A stretch of 64,000 bases of DNA from Hyphomonadaceae bacterium UBA7672. GTDB lineage: Bacteria > Pseudomonadota > Alphaproteobacteria > Caulobacterales > Hyphomonadaceae. The DNA lies in the NCBI GenBank assembly GCA_002483135.1, contig DLHI01000015.1, positions 1 to 64,000 on the forward strand, given 5' to 3'. The stretch's first letter is position 1. Each line of letters begins with the position of its first letter. The notes under the pieces are model-generated. The model saw only the letters and a program-made list of their open reading frames with translations. It was not told where the DNA came from and did no database searches. Below, one piece after another: positions 50,178-58,516 of this stretch. Position numbers and translations under genes: made by a program.

Positions 50178-50744
50178 ATGCAAGAGCACGCTCCCGTAGC
50201 AGACCACGCAGCTGACGCCGCCCACACTGCGGCCAAGCTGCCCGTGCTAGGCCCGTTCGATCTCAACGATCCGACGTTCTGGGCGTTCGTCGGTCTGGTG
50301 ATCTTCCTCGGCATTGTGCTCTACCTGAAAGTGCCGAAGACGATCACGAAGTCGCTGGACGACCGCGCGGCCAAGATTTCGTCCGAACTGACCGCTGCCG
50401 AAGCGCTGCGCAAGGAAGCCGAGGCGAAGCTCGCCGAAGTGCAGAAGCGCGCCGCCGAAGCGGAAGGCGAAGCCAAGGGCATCGTAGAAGCTGCTCGCCG
50501 CGAAGCCGCCCAGCTGGCCGCCGCCGCCGAGGCCGCGCTGGTCGCCCGCATCGCCTCGCGCGAGAAGATGGCCGAGGAGCGCATCACGCGCGCCGAGGCC
50601 GACGCCATCCGCGACGTGAAGATAGCCGCCGTGGAAGCCGCTTCGCGCGCTGCCGCCGCGATCCTCACCGAACAACTCGCCGGCAAGGCTGGCGAGGACG
50701 AGTTCGCCAAGGGCCTCGCGTCGGTGACCAAGGCGCTTTCGTAA
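50178..50744 (+). CDS. atpF: ATP synthase Fo subunit b
   Basis: 188 residues. A polar, His/Ala-rich start, then a membrane helix ('FWAFVGLVIFLGIVLYLKV') and a long coiled coil with 'LDDRAAKISSELTAAEALRKEA'. Stator partner of b'. Last gene of the Fo operon, followed by a strong terminator. F1 genes are not in the window. Confidence 0.95.
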   Translation: MQEHAPVADHAADAAHTAAKLPVLGPFDLNDPTFWAFVGLVIFLGIVLYLKVPKTITKSLDDRAAKISSELTAAEALRKEAEAKLAEVQKRAAEAEGEAKGIVEAARREAAQLAAAAEAALVARIASREKMAEERITRAEADAIRDVKIAAVEAASRAAAAILTEQLAGKAGEDEFAKGLASVTKALS

Positions 50745-50767
50745 CAACTTCGCCCAAACAGACATGA

Positions 50768-50802
50768 AAACGCCCGCTCTCTCGAGCGGGCGTTTTTGTT
50801 TT
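50768..50802 (+). terminator. Rho-independent terminator after atpF
   Basis: A 12-bp stem, AAACGCCCGCTC (50768-50779) / GAGCGGGCGTTT (50784-50795), loop TCTC, then TTGTTTT. An A-run on the left makes it bidirectional, so it may also end the convergent gene at 50814. Confidence 0.95.
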
Positions 50803-50813
50803 GGGCCTGCGCC

Positions 50814-51749
50814 CTACTTCACCGGATGCAGATCGAGCCAGGCGCGGATGGTGCCGTTCACCAGTTCGGCCGCGTCGTGCTGGACGAAGTGGTTGGCGTC
50901 GGGGGCCATCAGGATGGTGGTGTCTTTCGAGACCTGATCCCACGTGTCGTTGTGGCCCATCGAGAGCAGCGCCGTATCCTTCATGCCGTGGATCACCAGC
51001 ACAGGGACGTTGATCTTCGGGAAGGTCGGCGCCGGCGCGTTCGGATCGGGGGCGGAGGGATAGTTCGCGCGATAGTAGTTCATCATGCCCGCGAAGCTCG
51101 AACGCTTGAACGCCTCGACATACTTCGCCTTCTCGGCCGGATCGCGGACCCAGCCAGCGAGGCCTTCGGCGGTGAGGCTGTTCTCCGAGCCTTCCTTCTG
51201 GAAGTTGCGCGCGTAGTTCGAATTCTGCGGTGCGGCCTGCAGCTGGCGGCCCATGTTTGCCGGGTGCGGCACCGACAGGATCACCAGACGCTCCAGCGTT
51301 TCGGGATGGCTGAAGGCGTAGTTCCACGCGATGGCCGCGCCCCAGTCGTGACCGATGACGGTGGCCTTGTCGTAGCCTTCGGCCTTGATGACGGCCTGCA
51401 CGTCTTCCACGAGCTTGGGCATCGCATAGTTGGCGACACCGGTCGGTTGGCCGGAAAGATTGTAACCGCGCGTGTCGATAGCCACGAAGCGATAGGCGTC
51501 GTTGAGCGCGGGCGCCAGTTTGTCCCACGAGCCCGAGAAATCCGGGAAGCCATGAATGGCCAGAACAAGCGGCCCTTTGCCCGAGACCATGTAGTGGATT
51601 TTTGTACCGTCGGCGCTCGTGGCGAATTTGCTTTCGGCCACGGCTGCCGGCGTCACGGCCGTCGCTTGCGGCGAATCGGGCGTGGCGGTTGTCGTGCAGC
51701 CTGCGGCCAACGCCGCCAGAGACACGCCGAAAATCATAGCGCGAAGCAT
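50814..51749 (-). CDS. Epoxide-hydrolase-like alpha/beta hydrolase lipoprotein
   Basis: 311 residues. ATG 51749 is chosen because GGAGGG lies seven bases upstream; the ATG at 51764 overlaps that site. A lipobox (ALAAGC) ends the signal. The hydrolase has 'LAIHGFPDFSGSWDKL' (HGxP oxyanion motif), nucleophile Asp in 'VIGHDWGAAIAWNYA' and the late His in 'APDANHFVQHD', the pattern of epoxide hydrolases and haloalkane dehalogenases. As a lipoprotein it would act at the cell surface or periplasm. A palindrome like that of the P450 promoter lies 25 bases upstream. Confidence 0.88.
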   Translation of the reverse strand: MLRAMIFGVSLAALAAGCTTTATPDSPQATAVTPAAVAESKFATSADGTKIHYMVSGKGPLVLAIHGFPDFSGSWDKLAPALNDAYRFVAIDTRGYNLSGQPTGVANYAMPKLVEDVQAVIKAEGYDKATVIGHDWGAAIAWNYAFSHPETLERLVILSVPHPANMGRQLQAAPQNSNYARNFQKEGSENSLTAEGLAGWVRDPAEKAKYVEAFKRSSFAGMMNYYRANYPSAPDPNAPAPTFPKINVPVLVIHGMKDTALLSMGHNDTWDQVSKDTTILMAPDANHFVQHDAAELVNGTIRAWLDLHPVK

Positions 51750-51773
51750 GGGCTTTCCCTCCATCGTTCTTTT

Positions 51774-51790
51774 CTTGACAATGTCAGGTT
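51774..51790. promoter_or_regulatory. Palindromic operator-like site before the epoxide-hydrolase-like gene
   Basis: TCTTGACA-A-TGTCAGGT is an inverted repeat whose reverse complement matches the site at 10768-10784 at 14 of 17 positions, including all ten arm bases of the TGACAnTGTCA core. It lies 25 bases upstream of the start codon, a distance close to that at the P450 gene (21). Confidence 0.55.
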
Positions 51791-51855
51791 AGACCCTGGC
51801 GGGAGCCGGAACAATGCCGGGGTATCACAAATCGAAGTGTGATCGCCCTACCGAC

Positions 51856-52215
51856 CTAGTTCGCCACACCGCTCAGATGACGGGCCAGGATGGTCTTTTC
51901 GCGCGTGGACATGAACATCGCGATAGGGGCCATGAAGCCGGTATCGAGGGCCTCCAGAATTTGCTGCCGAGAATTGGCCGCGATCTGGGTGCGAGGCGGC
52001 GCCCGGCCGGCGTCGTGACAAGTCGAGCAACGCTCCTGGAAGAGGCGTTCGCCAAGCAAGGCGATCTCGGCAGCATCCGGCTCCGGAGCAGGCGAAGCGG
52101 CAACCGGAGCAGCAGCTACAGGCGCAGCCGGCCCGACGGCGCAGGCCGCAAGGAACAGGGGTGTCATTGCGACAAGAGCGCTCCGCACCATTGACCGGAT
52201 CGCAAGGGAAGGCAT
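51856..52215 (-). CDS. Small c-type cytochrome lipoprotein
   Basis: 119 residues; ATG 52215 shares one base with the stop of the DUF3126 gene (TGATG), supporting this start. Signal with lipobox FLAAC, an Ala/Pro spacer, then a short cytochrome c domain: 'GERLFQERCSTCHDAGRAPP' with CSTCH, and a possible Met ligand in 'GFMAPIAMFMS'. A single-haem electron carrier tethered to a membrane; partner unknown. Confidence 0.82.
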   Translation of the reverse strand: MPSLAIRSMVRSALVAMTPLFLAACAVGPAAPVAAAPVAASPAPEPDAAEIALLGERLFQERCSTCHDAGRAPPRTQIAANSRQQILEALDTGFMAPIAMFMSTREKTILARHLSGVAN

Positions 52216-52424
52216 CAGCCTTCCAGGTCTTCCTGCAGGATAGTCATCTCAAGCTGATAGCTCGTCTCGCCTTCGTCCTCGATCAGATAGACCAGACCGA
52301 CATGCTCGCCGGCGATCTGGACTTCGACGCTGTCGGTGACGCGCGGGCGAGCCATCAGCGTGATGCCTGGGTTCAGGCTGCGCTTGAGATAGGCCTCGAT
52401 GCGCTTGACGGTTTCCGGGTTCAT
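52215..52424 (-). CDS. DUF3126 family protein
   Basis: 69 residues, the usual size for this alphaproteobacterial family. 'VKRIEAYLKRSLNPGITLMA', then 'DSVEVQIAGEHVGLVYLIEDEGETSY' (quoted in part: 'VEVQIAGEHVGLVYLIED') and 'FQLEMTILQEDL'-like end ('YQLEMTILQEDLEG'). Function unknown. Translationally coupled to the small cytochrome c gene that follows. Confidence 0.85.
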   Translation of the reverse strand: MNPETVKRIEAYLKRSLNPGITLMARPRVTDSVEVQIAGEHVGLVYLIEDEGETSYQLEMTILQEDLEG

Positions 52425-52595
52425 CGGGGCAGCTCCTGAGGTTTCGGGCGGAGACTTAGCTCCCTACTGCTCCGGCGCCAACCCTGCCCGCCAGATTGGC
52501 AAACCGGTCTGGCTGCAGATTTTCGTCCGCCGGGATATTTCGAATCATCCCACTTCTGCTAGGTAGATTCAGGGTTGGCTTCGGGGGCCAGACTG

Positions 52596-52739
52596 ATGAA
52601 ACGCGCGATTCTCGCCGGCTTGGCTGCGCTGATGCTATGCAGCGGCTGTCTGACGAAGGAAGATCTCGACTGCTGGTATGACGACTGGTGCAAGGACTTC
52701 GCGGATGCTCACACGTCGCAACCGCCAGCGAACCGCTAG
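52596..52739 (+). CDS. 47-residue micro-lipoprotein (copy 1)
   Basis: ATG 52596 to TAG 52737-52739. The protein begins MKRAILAGLAALMLCSGC, a complete lipoprotein signal with the lipidated Cys at residue 18 (or 15), followed by an acidic, aromatic and Cys-containing mature part ('DLDCWYDDWCKDFADAH'). A close relative lies 95 bases downstream, and both the coding starts and the 40 bases before each are alike, which argues strongly that they are real genes. Function unknown. Confidence 0.65.
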   Translation: MKRAILAGLAALMLCSGCLTKEDLDCWYDDWCKDFADAHTSQPPANR

Positions 52740-52834
52740 CCTGCAAACGTCAGCAAAAAATCTCCGGCGCGTGTCTTCCCCCGATCCGCTGCGGTGCTAG
52801 GCCAATTGCGGGTGGGATTCGGGGATTGAGTCAG

Positions 52835-52966
52835 ATGAAGAAGATTCTGCTGGTCGCGCTCGCAGCCTTGATGCTCTCGGGCTGCTTCCTGATGAACGAA
52901 GACTTCTGGGATGAGACCTATGACGGCTCGTACGGCGACGACGAGTACGAGGACTGCGACTGCTAG
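52835..52966 (+). CDS. 43-residue micro-lipoprotein (copy 2)
   Basis: ATG 52835 to TAG 52964-52966. MKKILLVALAALMLSGC is a full lipoprotein signal (Cys17); the mature 27 residues are very acidic and aromatic ('NEDFWDETYDGSYGDDEYED') and end in CDC. It is paralogous to the gene at 52596: the same 'ALAALML-SGC' signal, acidic W/Y/D-rich tail and similar upstream sequence with GCTAGG about 40 bases before the start. The acidic tail might bind metal ions; this is speculation. Confidence 0.65.
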   Translation: MKKILLVALAALMLSGCFLMNEDFWDETYDGSYGDDEYEDCDC

Positions 52967-52970
52967 TGCG

Positions 52971-53798
52971 CTAGACCCCCATATCGAACTTCTGGTCCAT
53001 GGTCTGCGCTGGCTTCATGCAAGCGCCGCCCACGGGCTTGGCCGGAACGCCCGCGACCGAGCAGCGGGCCGGGACATCCGACAGCACGACGGAGCCTGAG
53101 CCCACGCGGGCTTCATCGCCGATGGTGATGTTGCCGAGCACTTTCGAGCCGGCGCCGAGGAGAACGCCATTGCCGATCTTGGGGTGGCGATCCGTGTAGA
53201 CCTTGCCGGTGCCGCCCAGCGTGACGCCGTGGAGCATGGAGACATCGTTGCCGACGCGGGCGGTCTCTCCGATCACGACGCCGGTGGCGTGATCGATGAA
53301 GACGCCCGAGCCGATGGGGGCGGCAGGGTGAATATCGACAGCATAGAGTTCGGATTTGCGCGACTGGAGGAAGAAGGCCAGCGTCTCGCGACCCTCGCCC
53401 CACAGCCAGTGGCCGATGCGATGCGTCTGCAGCGCGAGGAAGCCCTTGAAGAAGAGGAAGGGCTGCAGCGTTGAGCGCGTGGCCGGATCGCGGTCGAGCA
53501 CGGCCTGCAGGTCGCGCTCGGCGGCGGCGACGATAGACGGATCGGCCTTGTAGGCCTCATCGCAGATTTCGCGGATGGCCAGCGCATTCATGTCGGGCCC
53601 GCCGGCCTTCTGCGCGAGCTGATAGCTCAGCGCGTCGGCGAAAGTCTCGTGGCTGAGCACGGTGGCGTTGAGATAGCTCGCGAGAGCCGCCTCCTGCTGT
53701 GAGGATTGCTGCGCGTCGAAGCGAAGGCGTTGCCAGATTGGCGCTGGCGCGCCGGCATATCCTATGGCCTCGGTCAGGCTGGAGCGTCCGTCCGCCAT
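52971..53798 (-). CDS. cysE: Serine O-acetyltransferase CysE
   Basis: 275 residues from ATG 53798 (GGAGG five bases upstream; an earlier ATG at 53810 overlaps it). The N-terminal helical domain ('YLNATVLSHETFADALSYQLA') is followed by left-handed beta-helix hexapeptide repeats: 'YAVDIHPAAPIGSGVFIDHATGV' (in part 'DIHPAAPIGSGVFIDHATG'), 'MLHGVTLGGTGK', 'RHPKIGNGVLLGAGSKVLG', 'VPARCSVAGVPAKPV'. It makes O-acetylserine, the first step of cysteine synthesis; the C-terminal tail mediates Cys feedback or CysK binding in the family. Confidence 0.96.
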   Translation of the reverse strand: MADGRSSLTEAIGYAGAPAPIWQRLRFDAQQSSQQEAALASYLNATVLSHETFADALSYQLAQKAGGPDMNALAIREICDEAYKADPSIVAAAERDLQAVLDRDPATRSTLQPFLFFKGFLALQTHRIGHWLWGEGRETLAFFLQSRKSELYAVDIHPAAPIGSGVFIDHATGVVIGETARVGNDVSMLHGVTLGGTGKVYTDRHPKIGNGVLLGAGSKVLGNITIGDEARVGSGSVVLSDVPARCSVAGVPAKPVGGACMKPAQTMDQKFDMGV

Positions 53799-53828
53799 GT
53801 TATCCTCCATCGAGTCCCGTCCGACCCG

Positions 53829-54428
53829 TCAGGCGCCACGAAGCATGCGCTCCGCAAGCTCAGGGGGCAACGCCCCGTTCCGGAGCAGATGGTCGGCCTT
53901 GAGCAGCATGACAAGAGAGAAACCATCGGTGATCTCGCCCGAGACCGCCATTTTTAGCGCTTCTGCGAACGGAACTCTTCGAACGGATAGTTCCTCTGAA
54001 CTGTCCTTTGCAAATGTGTGATCCGGGGAAAGCTCCCAGGCGATGAAGGCGAAGGCCCGTTCGTCGGTAATTGAATTGGACAAGTGGACGTCGGCAAGCA
54101 GCGGCAGCCAGTGGGCGGCCTTGAGGCCCGCCTCTTCCGACAGTTCACGCTGGGCGCCAGCAAGGGGCGGCAGATCCTGTGGCCCGCCGCCTTCCGGCAA
54201 CTCCCACGTATAGCGGCCGAAGGGAAAGCGCTGCTGGCCGATGAGGATGGTGTTGCCCGTCTCGTCGATGGGCAGGACGCCAAGCGCCAGGTTGTGGATG
54301 TGAACGAGGCCATACACCGCATCGGCGCCGGTAGGCGCGACGGTCTGGTATTCGCGCAGCATGACCCACTTGTTGTTGTAGATCGTTCGCGCGGACTTGA
54401 TACGCCAAGGCTTCGGAGGCTGGGTCAT
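53829..54428 (-). CDS. NUDIX hydrolase, ADP-ribose pyrophosphatase type
   Basis: 199 residues from ATG 54428. The Nudix box reads 'GGGPQDLPPLAGAQRELSEE' then AGL: the RExxEE core is intact, but the first conserved Glu of GX5E is Leu, so the box is one residue from consensus. 'WELPEGGG' and 'QQRFPFGRYTW' resemble GDP-mannose/ADP-ribose hydrolases. It probably clears nucleoside diphosphate derivatives; substrate uncertain. Single gene, 30 bp from cysE on the same strand. Confidence 0.88.
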   Translation of the reverse strand: MTQPPKPWRIKSARTIYNNKWVMLREYQTVAPTGADAVYGLVHIHNLALGVLPIDETGNTILIGQQRFPFGRYTWELPEGGGPQDLPPLAGAQRELSEEAGLKAAHWLPLLADVHLSNSITDERAFAFIAWELSPDHTFAKDSSEELSVRRVPFAEALKMAVSGEITDGFSLVMLLKADHLLRNGALPPELAERMLRGA

Positions 54429-54568
54429 GGTTGCGGAATACAGGGAATGGGGCCTGGGGAACAAGGAGTAGAGACCTGCGCTCCGGCCCTCGCACCCACC
54501 CACTGGTCCCTATTCCCTCCTGAGCCTCAAACCTCTAGGTTTCCGCCACCGCAGTTCCGGAGCGTTCC

Positions 54569-55267
54569 ATGTTTCTGAAATCACTCGCCACCGCCCTTGC
54601 CGCCTCGCTGGCCGCCGTCACGCTGGCCACCGCTTGCAGCGGCCCGGTCGCAGGCCGCGAAAAGGTCGTGCTGGTCGAGGGAGACGCCTTCCAGGGAGCG
54701 GCCGACGCGAAGGTGACCCTGATCGAGTACGGCTCGCCGACTTGCCCGGTCTGCAAGGACTGGCACGACGCCTACTGGGCGGAGGTCAAGCGCGACTACA
54801 TCGACACCGGCAAGATCAAGTTTGTCTTCCGTGAATTCGCGGTGCATGGCGCGATCGACGGCGCGATATTCTCGGTTGCGCGTTGCTCCGGAACGGAAGA
54901 CTTTTTCGACGTGCTGGATGAAGCGTTCGCTAGCCAGGACAAGCTGGTAGCGGCCGCGCAATCTGGCGATGCGATGCCAGAGCTTCGAGCGCTGGGCGCC
55001 AAGTTCAATCTCAGCGAGGCGCAGGTGAATGCGTGCGTGGACGAACCGGCCAACATTCGCCGCGTCAACGACGTGGGCACGGATGCGCTGCAGAAGGGCA
55101 TCAACGGCACGCCGACCTTTGTGGTCAACGGCGTCAAGATAGCCGACAGCGCTTGGCCGGCGATCAAGATCGCTGTGGACGCAGCCCTTGCCGGCGGAGA
55201 CGTGCCGGCCCAGCCAGTGGCGCCTGCCGGCGATGAGCATGAGCACGCGCCGGGCGAGAACCACTAG
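54569..55267 (+). CDS. DsbA-family thioredoxin-fold lipoprotein with His-rich tail
   Basis: 232 residues. The lipoprotein signal ends in TLATAC. The active site is CPVC in 'YGSPTCPVCKDWHDAYWAEV', with cis-Pro in 'GINGTPTFVVNGVKI'. The last residues ('GDEHEHAPGENH') are His- and acid-rich and could bind metal. It is the third DsbA-type lipoprotein in the window (others at 41642 and 42387), each with a different CxxC dipeptide. The stop overlaps the start of the nitroreductase gene (TAGTG). Confidence 0.88.
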   Translation: MFLKSLATALAASLAAVTLATACSGPVAGREKVVLVEGDAFQGAADAKVTLIEYGSPTCPVCKDWHDAYWAEVKRDYIDTGKIKFVFREFAVHGAIDGAIFSVARCSGTEDFFDVLDEAFASQDKLVAAAQSGDAMPELRALGAKFNLSEAQVNACVDEPANIRRVNDVGTDALQKGINGTPTFVVNGVKIADSAWPAIKIAVDAALAGGDVPAQPVAPAGDEHEHAPGENH

Positions 55268-55905
55268 TGCCGATCAAGGCGAACCTTCCGCCTGAGCCCG
55301 AGTTCGGCGCGCCGCTCGCGTCCAACCATCCTTCGCCCGAGACGCTGAAACTGCTGGCGCTGCGCCGGTCGACGCCAGTGGCGGCGCTGGCTGAACCTGG
55401 GCCCAGCGCAGACGACATCGACGCGATGCTGCGCTTGGCCATGCGCGTGCCCGATCATCGCAAGCTTGAGCCGTGGCGCGTCCTGATAGTCGAGGGCGAG
55501 GCGCGGGCGTTGTTCGGCGACGTACTGGCGGCGGCGCGGCATCTACGCGATCCGGATGCGACGCAGGAACAACTGGCGGCGGAGCGGGCGCTGCCCTTCC
55601 GCGCGCCGGTGATCCTGTGCGTGGTGTCATCGCCGGTGCATGACAAGAAGAATACTCCGGTGTGGGAACAGCAGCTTTCAGCGGGGGCGTTCTGCCAGAA
55701 CCTGCTGATCGCGTCGCAGGCCATGGGCTGGGCGGGCGTCTGGATCAGCGAAGACGCGGCCTATGACGGGCATGTGCAGGCGGCGCTGGGCCTTTTGGGG
55801 CACGAACAGATCGCCGGCTTCATCTATCTGGGCACGGCGAAGGAAAAGCCCGTGGAGCGCCAGCGGGCCACGGTTTCAATGAAGGCGACGCGCTGGACGG
55901 GGTGA
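55267..55905 (+). CDS. Nitroreductase-family flavoprotein (YdjA-like)
   Basis: 212 residues; GTG 55267 overlaps the DsbA stop. FMN-binding signatures: 'LLALRRSTPVAALAEPGPS' (RRS phosphate site), 'AMRVPDHRKLEPWRVLIVEG', 'AGAFCQNLLIASQAMGWAGVW' and 'GFIYLGTAKEKPVERQR'. Family members reduce nitro compounds or quinones with NAD(P)H. Translational coupling with the DsbA-like gene may reflect a redox link, but this is inference. Confidence 0.92.
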   Translation: MPIKANLPPEPEFGAPLASNHPSPETLKLLALRRSTPVAALAEPGPSADDIDAMLRLAMRVPDHRKLEPWRVLIVEGEARALFGDVLAAARHLRDPDATQEQLAAERALPFRAPVILCVVSSPVHDKKNTPVWEQQLSAGAFCQNLLIASQAMGWAGVWISEDAAYDGHVQAALGLLGHEQIAGFIYLGTAKEKPVERQRATVSMKATRWTG

Positions 55906-56018
55906 CACGGGCCGGTCGCAGACTGCGTCCTTGACGCCCCCTCCCCACCCCCCTACTTAGCGCCCGTTTGCGCGGCCGGATTTCACGAGTCGCGCGGCCC
56001 CTTCCGGAGGCGATTCCC

Positions 56019-57176
56019 ATGACCAAACTGGCCACTGGCGCGATCGCCCTCGAAGACGGAACCATTTTCTGGGGCGAGGGCCACGGCGCCAAGGGTCTCG
56101 CCGCTGGCGAGCTGTGCTTCAACACGGCGATGACAGGGTATCAGGAAATCCTGACGGACCCGTCCTACGCCGAGCAGATCGTTCTCTTCACCTTCCCGCA
56201 CATCGGCAATGTCGGCGCGAATGCGGACGATCAGGAAGAGAGCTCGGCGCAAGGCAAGGCCGCCGCACGCGGGGCTGTGTTCAAGGCGCCGCCGACACTG
56301 CCGTCCAGCTGGCGCGCGGCGGACGAGCTGGGTGACTGGCTGGCGACGCGGAACATCATCGGTCTGTCGGGCATCGACACGCGCGCACTGACGCGGCGCA
56401 TCCGCGAGCTGGGCATGCCGAAGGCTGCGATCGCGCACGCGTCGGACGGCAAGCTGGACGCGAAGGCGCTGGTTGACGCAGCCCGCAGCTGGAAAGGCGT
56501 TGAGAACGCCGACCTTGCGATCAATGTGACGAGCGGCCAGCGTTTCGACTCGACGGACGGGCTTTGGACGCTGAACGACGGCTTTGTCGATCTGGAGCGC
56601 CCCAAGTATCACGTCGTGCTGATCGACTTCGGCGTGAAGAAGAACATCCTGCGCAACCTCGCCGGCATCGGCGCGAAGGTGACGGTTGTTCCCGCGAAGA
56701 CGAAGGCTGAAGAGATTCTCGCGCTGAAGCCCGATGGCGTCGTGCTGTCGAACGGCCCCGGCGATCCAGCGGCGACGGCGGTGTATGCCGGACCGGAGAT
56801 CACAAAGCTGGTGGCGTCGGGCGTGCCGATCCTCGGCATCTGCCTTGGCCACCAGATGCTTGCGCTGGCGCTGGGCGCGAAGACCAAGAAGATGGCGCAG
56901 GGCCACCACGGCGCGAACCATCCGGTGAAGGACTTCACCACCGGCAAGGTCGAGATCGTATCGATGAACCACGGCTTCACGGTGGATGTGGACACGTTGC
57001 CGGCCGGCGTTGAAGAATCACACCGCTCCCTGTTCGACGGCACGAACTGTGGCCTCTCGGTTGCGGGCAAGCCGATCATCTCGGTGCAGCACCACCCCGA
57101 GGCGAGCCCGGGGCCGCAGGACTCGTTCTACCTGTTCGAGCGCTTCGCGAAGTTCATGGCGGAGCGGAAGGCGTAA
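56019..57176 (+). CDS. carA: Carbamoyl-phosphate synthase small subunit CarA
   Basis: 385 residues from ATG 56019 (GGAGG nine bases upstream). N-terminal CPSase small domain ('GTIFWGEGHGAKGLAAGELC', 'NTAMTGYQEILTDPSY') and a class I glutaminase: 'LSNGPGDPAAT', catalytic Cys in 'GICLGHQMLALAL', and 'QHHPEASPGPQDS' with His and Glu. It feeds ammonia to CarB for arginine and pyrimidine synthesis. carB is not adjacent; the next gene is convergent. Confidence 0.97.
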   Translation: MTKLATGAIALEDGTIFWGEGHGAKGLAAGELCFNTAMTGYQEILTDPSYAEQIVLFTFPHIGNVGANADDQEESSAQGKAAARGAVFKAPPTLPSSWRAADELGDWLATRNIIGLSGIDTRALTRRIRELGMPKAAIAHASDGKLDAKALVDAARSWKGVENADLAINVTSGQRFDSTDGLWTLNDGFVDLERPKYHVVLIDFGVKKNILRNLAGIGAKVTVVPAKTKAEEILALKPDGVVLSNGPGDPAATAVYAGPEITKLVASGVPILGICLGHQMLALALGAKTKKMAQGHHGANHPVKDFTTGKVEIVSMNHGFTVDVDTLPAGVEESHRSLFDGTNCGLSVAGKPIISVQHHPEASPGPQDSFYLFERFAKFMAERKA

Positions 57177-57180
57177 GCCT

Positions 57181-58335
57181 TCACAGCGTGTCTGTGCTTT
57201 CGAGTAGCGCGGCGACAAGTCCGCGCTCTTCCATTGACAGTTCCGGTCGCCAGACGTTGAAGATCAGGACGGTGCGCGTGCCAGGGCCTTCATTACGAGC
57301 CTCGTGCTCAATCGTGTCGTTGAAGGCGAAGCCTTTGCCCTCTTCCCACGCCCTCACCTCGCTGCCGACACGAAACCAGCAGCCTTCAGGTACGATCAAG
57401 GGCAAATGACAGACTAGGCGCGTGTTCAGAAAGCCAGTGTGCGGTCTGATCCAGGCGCCAGGGGTCAGCTTGGAGAAGAGGACGAACGGCGCGCGGCCCT
57501 TCACGCGCTCCAGCGGCGCATGCTCGACAGCTGCGACCGTCTTCGGACAGCGCGCGGCGATCTGCGGGACCGGCGCTCCGTCCTTCCACACGTATGCCGC
57601 CGACCAGTCCGGACTGTCCAGCAGCGCGTGCTTGCGGTCGACAGGCGTATTCTGCTCTGCCTCGATGTAGGGGGAGAACACCTCAGGCGTTTCCAGCAGT
57701 CCGAACAGCTCATTCCTGATATCGTCCGTCGCCGCCTCGATTGCATCGAACCAGGGAAATGCTGCGCGGTCGTAGAAGCCGATCGTGGGCAGCTCCGGAA
57801 AGTAGTAAGAGCGTGGCTGCTGTTCGTAGCGCTGCGCCTGCCCTGAAAGCAGCGCCAGCGACTGAGTGAAGCGCGAACTGGCCAGCTCGCGGCTATATCC
57901 TGATGCGGCAAGCGACTGCTGCATGTGTGCGAATATCTCGCCGCTCAAACGCGTATGTGCTGCATGAGCGCGCCGGATTTCGCGCGCGGCGTCCGGCGGC
58001 AGCAGCGCAGGATCAGGAACTAGCTTCACGAGCACGCCATAGAAGCGGATCGCCGCGCGCCTGTCGCCGCGCGCCAGCAGGGCGTCGGCCTTCATCAGCA
58101 GGGCGCGGAGATTATGCTGGTCGATATCCAATGTGCGGTCGAGCGCGACCATCATGGCGGCTTCGTCGCCAAGCGTATGGCAGGCGAGCGCAAGGCCTAG
58201 CCAAGCATCAACCGGAGCGCGGCCTGTCGCGACGACTTCTTCGAAATGGCGCCGCGCCGTGGCCGCGTCGCCGCGATTCAAGGCGCCCATTGCCGCGGCG
58301 CCAAGCGCATTCAAATCCCGCGACCTCTCCGTCAT
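57181..58335 (-). CDS. TPR protein with aspartyl/asparaginyl beta-hydroxylase domain
   Basis: 384 residues. Residues 5-110 are TPR-like helices ('AAAMGALNRGDAATARRHFEE', 'LALACHTLGDEAAMMVALDR', 'ALLARGDRRAAIRFYGVLV'). The C-terminal AspH domain has 'FYDRAAFPWFDAIEAA', 'PHTGFLNTRLVCHLPL' with the iron-binding His and the Gly that replaces the usual acid in AspH enzymes, 'AWEEGKGFAFNDTIEHEARN' with the second His, and 'RTVLIFNVWRPEL' with the 2-oxoglutarate Arg. It should hydroxylate Asp/Asn in a protein or peptide. Convergent with carA. Confidence 0.88.
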   Translation of the reverse strand: MTERSRDLNALGAAAMGALNRGDAATARRHFEEVVATGRAPVDAWLGLALACHTLGDEAAMMVALDRTLDIDQHNLRALLMKADALLARGDRRAAIRFYGVLVKLVPDPALLPPDAAREIRRAHAAHTRLSGEIFAHMQQSLAASGYSRELASSRFTQSLALLSGQAQRYEQQPRSYYFPELPTIGFYDRAAFPWFDAIEAATDDIRNELFGLLETPEVFSPYIEAEQNTPVDRKHALLDSPDWSAAYVWKDGAPVPQIAARCPKTVAAVEHAPLERVKGRAPFVLFSKLTPGAWIRPHTGFLNTRLVCHLPLIVPEGCWFRVGSEVRAWEEGKGFAFNDTIEHEARNEGPGTRTVLIFNVWRPELSMEERGLVAALLESTDTL

Positions 58336-58461
58336 GGTCCCACCAAGCTATCAACACCCCGGAAAACGCTCTCATGCGACGCTGCGGTGGGCAACTGCAC
58401 CAAGCCCCAATCGTCACCAAAACCTTTCCGAGCGACTCACGTTTCGTAAGCTTTTCGGCAA

Positions 58462-58478
58462 CCGGATTTTTAATCCGG
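58462..58478. promoter_or_regulatory. Small inverted repeat upstream of the glycosyltransferase gene
   Basis: CCGGATT-TTT-AATCCGG lies about 40 bases before the ATG at 58517. It could be a leader hairpin or an operator; no known consensus is claimed. Confidence 0.35.
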
Positions 58479-58516
58479 ACGTGGCAGCTTGGCCCAATCT
58501 GGAACAGGGCCGCCCC

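Noticed and set aside
56019..57176. carA without adjacent carB as a sign of rearrangement
   Set aside because: carA and carB are often separated in Caulobacterales and other alphaproteobacteria, so this is not informative.
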